Of a stretch of DNA of 64,000 nucleotides, positions 57,016-64,000 are shown in pieces. The notes beneath the pieces are model-generated. The model was not told the origin of the DNA. It made no database searches and worked only from the letters and a program-made list of their open reading frames with translations. This DNA is from Auriscalpium vulgare (lineage: Eukaryota > Basidiomycota > Agaricomycetes > Russulales > Auriscalpiaceae), in NCBI GenBank assembly GCA_019915015.1, contig JAHBBC010000005.1, forward strand, positions 310,001 to 374,000. The letters are read 5' to 3'. The translations under genes and the position numbers were made by a program. Within the stretch, counting starts at the first letter, position 1. Each line of letters begins with the position of its first letter.

Positions 57016-58310
57016 GAGACTTCAGTTCCGTGGGGCACCCTCCGGGCCCACTCGGTATACTCCGTGGGGACCCTGCGGAGTCCCACACGCACCCCGCAGG
57101 CTCAGACCCGCCCAGTCATTGCTGGAGCGGCTGGAGCTCATGCGCAGCGCATGAGACGCCGCGAGGTCCTTGCGGGAGCCGCCAGGACCGCGTGTGGCGG
57201 GGGCTCAGCGGCACCGTCGATGCAGCCGCCGTCCGCCCACGCAGGGGCCCTGCACGACCGACAGAATCCCGTGCCGCAGGAGTCGAGCGGCACTCACCAT
57301 TGCTCTCCCGAGGGACTCTGCCAGGACCGGGCGGACTCCGCCCCAGGCTGCCTGCCGCTCGAGTGCCCGCCACTGCTGTCACCGCTGTCATTGGCACCCC
57401 GCGCACGTCCCTTAAATTGCGCCCCTACTTGTTGCCCTTGCCGCGCCTCCGTGGCCCTTGTAGCGCGCCGTGACCCCGTCATCGTGTGCCCCACCCGGCC
57501 TATCAACAGGCCCACCTGGTCCACGTCCGTGCCCCTTGTTGCCATCGTTGTGCGCCAGGACTGGGCGGATACCGCCCGGTCTGCGTGCCGCTCGGGTGCT
57601 GCGGTACACCCCGCCACGGCATTGGTGGCCACCGTTGGTGCTCTGCCTGGTCGACGCGCACGCCCCTCGTCGCCCGCAGCGCGCGCACCCTATCGCTGCC
57701 GCCATGCGCCCGTCGGCGCCGTTGTCGTCCACCCCTTGTTGCAGTCGTCGCCCGTGCCCCTCGCCGTCGTGGTCTGCCCCTGCTCCTTGCCTGTGTTTTG
57801 TGCCCTTCTGCGCCCCTGCACGTCGCCCTTGCTGTGCGCTGCTCCTTTAACATCCTCGTTGTTGGCGATTTGTCACATAGCTGAGCTGGGCACTGGTAGT
57901 GTGAGGGGGAGGCGGGAGGGTGGGGGGAAGGCGCAGGGGTTGGCAGCAGGTGGAGGCATGTGGTACAAGTCCGCTGCGTTGAACAGAGCCGCACAGTCAC
58001 GCGGTCATGTGTGTTTGTTGATTGCCCGTCATGGGAATCAGCCTTTGGCTACAGGAGGCTACAGCTTATAGTTTGTCAGATTCTCTCCCTCCGTCACTCG
58101 CCCTCCTGCGTCGCTTCCGCATCCTCATGCCCCCCCCACAATGGATTTTTGCGCAGTCTTGTATGGCGCCACACCAGGTGCCTCCTGGCTGTGCAGCGAG
58201 GACGACACACATGGGCGCGCAGTGTGACAAGGGTGACGCACAGTGAACACAACAAAGACGATGAGCACGACATGTAGGAACACTCAGCGAACACCAGTCC
58301 ATGTAGTCTC

Positions 58311-60600
58311 ATTAAAAATAAGACCGGTAGTTACCGGTCAGTTCATTTCAAGAATAGACCGGTAACGTTATCCATTAAAATGAATTGACGTACAACGACG
58401 TATCAGTCATTAAAAATGCTTCGGGGTGTAAAAATGCTTCGATGCTATTGGCTACGGAAAAATCGGATAAAATCGGCAAAAATGGTGAAAATATTCAGTC
58501 GGTGTTGTTCCCACGGGCACAGGACCAAAATGAACCATTATAAATGGCTACCGGTAAAACAAATTGGCACCTATAGGGTTCGGAAAAATGGGGAAAAACC
58601 TGGATAAATTGGCATATATTAGGGACCATCAAATGCCACCCGATTTCGGCTCCCACGCGCCCAAAATGTTCCCACGGTCCCAAAAAATGCCATTTGTTAT
58701 TATTCACGCTGGTATACAATCCTTTCCGTAGGCCCTAGGAAAACCCATTGAGAACAATACAGTACATCTATGATGTGGATTTACATGTAGACCATATATA
58801 CAGACCGTCCAAAGCCCAGTCCATTCAAGTGGGAAGTGGACGGACCCACAAACAAACAGAGTATATGATAAGGAATATTCTGCAGCCATGATCTTGTTTA
58901 CCTAAGGTACCCGAATTTGCACGCAAATAGCTCCCAATACTTCAAGACTTATAGTATTTTTTTTATGACCCAAGCCCCCCCTCCTTTCTTCTCAAACACA
59001 ATTTCTTTAGTATTTATGCTGTTGTAACAGTATTAATGGACACATTTTGACTACTTTTGTATACATTTGGCATGGTCTGACTGCTGTAGATGCCCAGTCA
59101 AAATGCAGCTAGTCTCTACCATCATATGACATATTAACATATTATTGTTTAAAGTCATTGGTAGGCTGCATTCAACATACATATATTCATTATTTATATG
59201 TTTTAGCCCAAAAGAATGGAGTATGCCTAATAGCTCTCCAGGATTTGGTCAGTAAAATCCTGAGATATTTCAGAGGACTCACAGACCACGCCCCACCGAC
59301 TCCTGAAAGTATCAAAAGTGTACAACAATGTGGTAGGTATCACTGTACCTCCACTCTGACATACCTTCCAAGATATAGAATGGTCCCAGGCTTGTACAAG
59401 TACATATGAATGACCTGGTTCTCAGTTGGCATAGGCTTATGCTTAACTAAGCACATATTACAAGTCATAGTTTAGTGGAAAAAGAAAAGAACATTTGCTA
59501 TTGTACATGCATCTGGGACAAGGACAGTACTAGTAGTAGAGGCTGTATCCGAGTGGAAGTACAGTATTATCTACCACATTGTTGTAGGATTTCAATACTT
59601 TCAGGGTCCGGTGGGGCATGGTCTGTGAGTCCTCTGAAATATCTCAGGATTTTACTAACCAAATCCTGGAGAGCTATTAGGCATACTCCATTCTTTTGGG
59701 CTAAAACATATAAATAATGAATATATGTATGTTGAATGCAGCCTACCAATGACTTTAAACAATAATATGTTAATATGTCATATGATGGTAGAGACTAGCT
59801 GCATTTTGACTGGGCATCTACAGCAGTCAGACCATGCCAAATGTATACAAAAGTAGTCAAAATGTGTCCATTAATACTGTTACAACAGCATAAATACTAA
59901 AGAAATTGTGTTTGAGAAGAAAGGAGGGGGGGCTTGGGTCATAAAAAAAATACTATAAGTCTTGAAGTATTGGGAGCTATTTGCGTGCAAATTCGGGTAC
60001 CTTAGGTAAACAAGATCATGGCTGCAGAATATTCCTTATCATATACTCTGTTTGTTTGTGGGTCCGTCCACTTCCCACTTGAATGGACTGGGCTTTGGAC
60101 GGTCTGTATATATGGTCTACATGTAAATCCACATCATAGATGTACTGTATTGTTCTCAATGGGTTTTCCTAGGGCCTACGGAAAGGATTGTATACCAGCG
60201 TGAATAATAACAAATGGCATTTTTTGGGACCGTGGGAACATTTTGGGCGCGTGGGAGCCGAAATCGGGTGGCATTTGATGGTCCCTAATATATGCCAATT
60301 TATCCAGGTTTTTCCCCATTTTTCCGAACCCTATAGGTGCCAATTTGTTTTACCGGTAGCCATTTATAATGGTTCATTTTGGTCCTGTGCCCGTGGGAAC
60401 AACACCGACTGAATATTTTCACCATTTTTGCCGATTTTATCCGATTTTTCCGTAGCCAATAGCATCGAAGCATTTTTACACCCCGAAGCATTTTTAATGA
60501 CTGATACGTCGTTGTACGTCAATTCATTTTAATGGATAACGTTACCGGTCTATTCTTGAAATGAACTGACTGGTAACTACCGGTCTTATTTTTAATGAAC
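58311..60600. mobile_element. Large palindrome, arms about 1.03 kb
   Basis: The ends read TCATTAAAAATAAGACCGG in both arms. The arms (58311-59340 and about 59570-60600) are nearly identical inverted copies around a loop of about 230 bp. Short ORFs in the arms are mirror copies of each other and have no domain. Part of the arm near 59220-59300 resembles the arm of the foldback element in gene B. No target duplication was fixed. The layout fits a non-autonomous foldback transposon. Confidence 0.75.
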
Positions 60601-60604
60601 CTAC

Positions 60605-60990
60605 AGGGACGCCTGCAGCGAATACGACGAGGGCGAGGGCGAGGAGGGCGAGGGCGATGTGCAGGGGCGCACATTGGGACAACGAGCAGAGATTTGCGTG
60701 GAGGGTGACTGCACCCGTCTCTCGAGGCAAAAACCAGGTACGCCGCCTCTCATCCCACCCCACACCCTCTACTGACCCCTGGCAGACTCCTCGCCAACGC
60801 GCAGCTTCTTGACGTCAAGTTCTCCACGCTCAAGTCTGACAGTGTTCCCATCGCGATGCTCGAGACTTTCGTCTCTGACAAGCGCATCCCGGGCACTGCT
60901 TCGCGCCCAAGCTCACCGCTGCCAACGCCCATGCCGGACATTCCGCTCGCGTCGCCGTGCCCCGCTCTGCCGCCAAAGCGCGGCTCGTTG
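60605..60990 (+). pseudogene. Captured gene fragment: two exons and an intron
   Basis: Exon-like sequence reads YDEGEGEEGEGDVQGRTLGQ then ICVEGDCTRLSRQKP. A 48-bp intron follows (GTACGCC..GGCAG), then LLANAQLLDVKFSTLKSDSV, LETFVSDKRIPG and a Pro/Ser-rich stretch. It lies inside the inverted-repeat element beside the palindrome, which suggests a host gene piece captured by the element. The parent gene was not recognised. Confidence 0.45.
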
Positions 60991-61572
60991 TTCGCTCAAC
61001 GCATGGCATGCAGGGTCCTTGCGGGTGCGCAGGGTCCCCGCGGGGCGCAGGCGGCGGCAGCGTGGACGGTGTTTGGCCTGTCAGCTCCCGCGAGGACCTC
61101 GCGACATCTCGTGCGCTGCGCGCGAGCTCCAGCCGCTCCAGCAATGGCTGGGTGCACCTGAGCCCGCGGGGTGCATGGCGTGCGGGACTCCGCAGGGTCC
61201 CCGCGGAGTACACCGAGTGGGCCCGGAGGGTCCCTCACGGAATTGAAGTAGTACGTGCATCAGAATTGTGTAAATGGTAGCCACCCATGTAGGAGGCATA
61301 TCACTATGTTCGAAGCATATCAGCGGAGCAAGGTGTACATCTGGGAAACCCTCCCCCCATAACTGACACTAACACCTGCCTAAACGGGCACGACGCGACA
61401 TTGGGTCACAGCGAGCCCAATGTCACACCACGTCACACGCGCCTTATGCTACAGCCCCACCTCAGTCCTCTGCCCTGCCTTGCCTTACGCCAATTCTAGC
61501 CACAAGAAACTCTGTATTTACTTGCATCTACTAGAGCATTATGTATAAGCATATTGTACCAAAAAAAACAAC

Positions 61573-63360
61573 CTACGAGAGGGACTCTTCACGCATCGCC
61601 CACAAATCCTCCTGAAGCTCTGATCGCTTCGAGAAGAATCCAACCGCCTTCCTCCACCGACCCGCGAGCTCCTCGTCGAGTCGTTGCTTCAGGTCGGGGT
61701 CCTCCTGGCTCAGCGTCTCTGCGGTCCGTTGCCCGAAGGCATGCCAGCGCACCAGGTCGCCTGAGCAGTATTGAGTGAGCAATTGACGCGTCTCGCCTTC
61801 TTGGATAGGTGTGTTGCTGTGAGTGAGAAGAGCGGAAGGAATGAGGATTGTCGACCCAGGAGGAAATTCAATGATTAACTTGAGCTCCCATAGAATTATG
61901 TGGCCGCCCTTGGTGGGGTCAAAGTCCCCCAGCGCGGTGATAGCGCACCACCCGTAGGGCACATTCTTGGAATCCCGATGAGGTACGGTCTGTGCTCGAG
62001 GGCCCAAGTTGAAAGTAGCCACAGGAAACACGCTTCGCCTGAACGGTTTGTGGAGGAGTGGGTTGCGGGCCTGCACGTCTGTTACGACTCCATCGAGATG
62101 CTTGAAGAGCCGTGGCCCATGCAAGGACGTTGCGCCTAGCGTATCGCAAAATGTGAGTAAGAGGAGTGGTCGAAAGGAAAGGCGACGCACTGCTCTGGAA
62201 GCCTGCAATCCGGCCCACCCCTTCATGTCCCAACAGCTCCTCCCTTGCCTCCTGAACTTTCTCGCCCTTCCGCGCCACATTGTACGGCTCCTGGAATGAG
62301 CCGGGTTAACCCACGGCCGCGCCCGCTGTTTCCAGACGTCGACGTACCTTTTCGCCTCCGCCAAACGTAAATCCGGCATGAATCGAGTGATACTGCCCGC
62401 GCTGGTGCTTTGGGCCATCTTCCTTGAACCCAGCGATGTCCGCTGCCTTGTCGAACGCACGACTGGCGCTCTTGTGCACATCGGGCCACGACTTGTCTGT
62501 GGGCGGTCGGCCGGCCAATTGCACAAGCACGCGATCTTGCCGGTCGACGAACGACTCGCCGTTACTAGCAAACTTGAAGTCAGCGGTATGCTTGAGCTAG
62601 CGACGGGATTGTGGACTCACACTCCGTCCCAACGCTTGATCATGAACTTGTGCTTCTTGACCAGCTCGTCAGGCGGTGCAAGCCTGTCGAGATACGCCGC
62701 TGCCACCTCGTCGAATCCTGCCTTCGCAATCCAGCTCCCATTGGCCACCTTGAAGTCCGCAACATCCGAGGGGAGGCTTTGAGCCATCGACGCGGAGGCG
62801 TATGCCCCGGCCATATGCGCCGTAGGCAAGGGCACGCCAGAAGGCGTGACCCTCTGAGTAGCCTTGCGATCCGCGAGCCGTCTACGTTTGTCCCTGGTTT
62901 TCTGAGGACGCTCGTCTGAAGGGGCCCCTTCTCTACGGCTGCGCAGCGCGACGTCTTCATACTTAGTGTCTTCTCGCTCTCGCCGCTCGCGGTCTCGCGC
63001 GCGCCCAACGCTCCGAACATGCTCTGCCTCGACGCTTGCTGCTCCCGCTGGCATCTGCCCCGACTGGTCCTGCTGATCGGCGGCCGCCTGGGGCCCAGCG
63101 CCGTCTGTGTCGTCCCCTGGCCACCCGCTATGCGCCAGTTGCGACTCGTCGAGGCTCAAGGCTTTCTCGTCTGCGCCGCGTTCCGCATCCTGGCTCCTGT
63201 CCTGCTCGCGAGCGAGTGAACCCGCTATGGCGGCAGCCAAGTCAAAGTCCTGGCAAACCGTGACGTACGGCGAGAAGGCCTTCTTCGATCGAGTCTGGCG
63301 ACAGGTTTCAGCGCACGCAATGCACACAATCCCGGGACGACGTACGGTGCGTTCTATCAT
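61573..63360 (-). CDS. TET/JBP-like 2-oxoglutarate/Fe(II) dioxygenase, copy 2
   Basis: Exons read KKAFSPYVTVCQDFDLAAAI, a charged linker, KVANGSWIAKAGFDEVAAAY, an intron at KRWDG (GTGAGT), DRQDRVLVQLAGRP, ISMGF-like HAGFTFGGGEK, another intron, and the core. The core has VPHRDSKNVPYGWCAITALG with the His-x-Asp ligands, GGHIILWELKLIIEFPPGST, LLTHSN with the distal His, and ETRQLLTQY with the cofactor Arg. It ends MREESLS at 61573. It aligns along its length with cop 1 at 39753-41797 while differing at many positions. No stop is seen in the core. The start is uncertain and probably lies upstream of 63360. Confidence 0.65.
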
Positions 63361-64000
63361 TGTATCCTGGCGACGGCCCTGACTGCCGCCCCGACGCTGC
63401 GACTGCGGACGATACGATCAGAGACATGCAGGCAGGGAGGCGGCAGACTCTCGTACCCGCGCCTTTTTGCCCCGTAGGCGAGCTCTCCGCGCCGCAGGCT
63501 AGGAGTGCGGGTATTTGCCTCAGATGGAGCGACTGTTGGCCTGGGACGACGCTGTTAGCCACGACCGTAGCCTAGCAGTCGACGGCAAACACTTACCTCG
63601 AACGTCGCTGTCTTGCGCAAGGGCGGATACGCTGGTGCTCTGCGAGATCGGCGTCAGAGAGACCCGCGCACTGATCGCCCGCGCCCCATCGCCAGATCCT
63701 CGCGAAGATCTCAACGGGCATGCTCACCTTGACTCGTAGCTGCGCCGAACGCCTCGGTCCTTGGTCCAACGCGAGCGCCGGACGTCCTGCAGGTGAAAAT
63801 CAAAGCAGGTCAGTAAGGTTTGTGACCGACGATTGAGCTTTCAAGCAGAAAAACGAGGCCGCCGCCCGAGGAATGGCCAACGCGTCTCGGGTTCTGCGCG
63901 CTGTCGGTACGCGTCTGCGCAGCCCAGAGGTGCCTGGTGTAGCTCCGTGCAAGGCTGCGCAGACGCCTGTCGACGGCGTGGAGAACGCGTGACGTGTAGA
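63361..64000 (-). CDS. Probable upstream exons of TET/JBP copy 2 (partial)
   Basis: The minus strand has splice-flanked coding-like pieces: VSMPVEIFARIWRWGAGDQC near 63720-63660 ending at a GTAAGT donor, and a piece ending TSQG near 63745 before a GTGAGC donor. They point the same way as the dioxygenase gene. Whether they belong to it cannot be settled, and the region runs off the window. Confidence 0.35.

Larger units (their letters stand above)
57016..61250. mobile_element. Inverted-repeat element of 4.2 kb with GC-rich arms
   Basis: The left arm (57016-57262) reads ACTTCAGTTCCGTGGGGCAC and the right arm (about 60990-61250), inverted, ACTTCAATTCCGTGAGGGAC. Both continue with CCTCCGGGCCCACTCGGT and TTGCTGGAGCGGCTGGAGCT. 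GTGCATCA lies 4-5 bp outside both arms (left near 57003, right near 61256), a possible 8-bp target duplication. The interior holds a GC-rich non-coding stretch, the palindrome at 58311-60600 and a coding fragment. Confidence 0.6.

Noticed and set aside
56947..58071. 374-residue plus-strand open frame
   Set aside because: It starts before and runs through the left inverted arm of an element, is open on several frames because of high GC content, and has no domain.
1..64000. CRISPR array or bacterial-type system
   Set aside because: No regularly spaced identical repeats with unique spacers were seen, and gene structure with introns shows a eukaryotic source.

Overview
The window looks like a repeat-dense, accessory stretch of an agaricomycete (basidiomycete) genome, probably from a wood-decay lineage; the species is inferred only from gene families. 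The signs are short GT..AG introns of about 50-90 bp, TET/JBP-like dioxygenase genes beside a Plavaka-type transposase, a DUF6532 gene, a DUF3435-type tyrosine recombinase, basidiomycete-style Ty3 and Ty1 retroelements, and several lineage-specific unknown genes. No rRNA, intact tRNA, CRISPR or bacterial-type operon is present.

Layout. 0-2 kb: a gene start at the edge, a tRNA-derived SINE split by a small mobile element, and an element remnant. 2-4 kb: two diverged tandem copies of an unknown gene whose first exons are both exactly 147 bp. 4.8-11.3 kb: a decayed Ty3/gypsy gag-pro-RT on the minus strand, split by a 1.39-kb element. 12-19.5 kb: two oppositely oriented 1.38-kb solo LTRs, a hAT transposase remnant, and a broken DUF3435-type tyrosine recombinase gene. 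19.5-26.7 kb: a palindromic MITE and three unknown genes (B, C, D); B is split by a foldback element. 27-37 kb: 1.1-kb inverted repeats around a Tc1/mariner pseudogene, an unknown pseudogene and a Ty1/copia pol, itself split by another foldback element. 37.6-39.6 kb: a second copia remnant in which RNase H, one LTR and gag are joined. 39.7-48.1 kb: TET/JBP-like gene, Plavaka-type transposase and DUF6532 gene. 48-56 kb: a cluster of the same small mobile elements, one nested in another. 57-61 kb: a 4.2-kb inverted-repeat element containing a 2.3-kb palindrome and a captured exon pair. 61.5-64 kb: a second TET/JBP-like gene.

Main observation. Eight or nine elements from at least three sequence subfamilies share one plan: one end begins CTTG and carries a GCCR..YGGC hairpin about 10-30 bases in, and the other end is a perfect hairpin ACGATTN..NAATCGT followed by AA. 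Stem bases differ between subfamilies but stay paired. Removing the element from the gypsy RT, from the recombinase gene or from a sibling copy restores the reading frame or sequence exactly, so insertion makes no target duplication. This matches Helentron-like (rolling-circle) non-autonomous elements better than cut-and-paste MITEs. No autonomous helicase partner is visible here.

Second theme. A TET/JBP-like gene, a Plavaka-type transposase and a DUF6532 gene lie within 8.4 kb, and a second TET/JBP-like gene lies 14 kb further on. This fits the known link between fungal TET/JBP expansions and DNA transposons. The transposase has lost an internal part of its catalytic region, so the local copy is probably inactive, while the DUF6532 gene and the first TET/JBP-like gene look intact.
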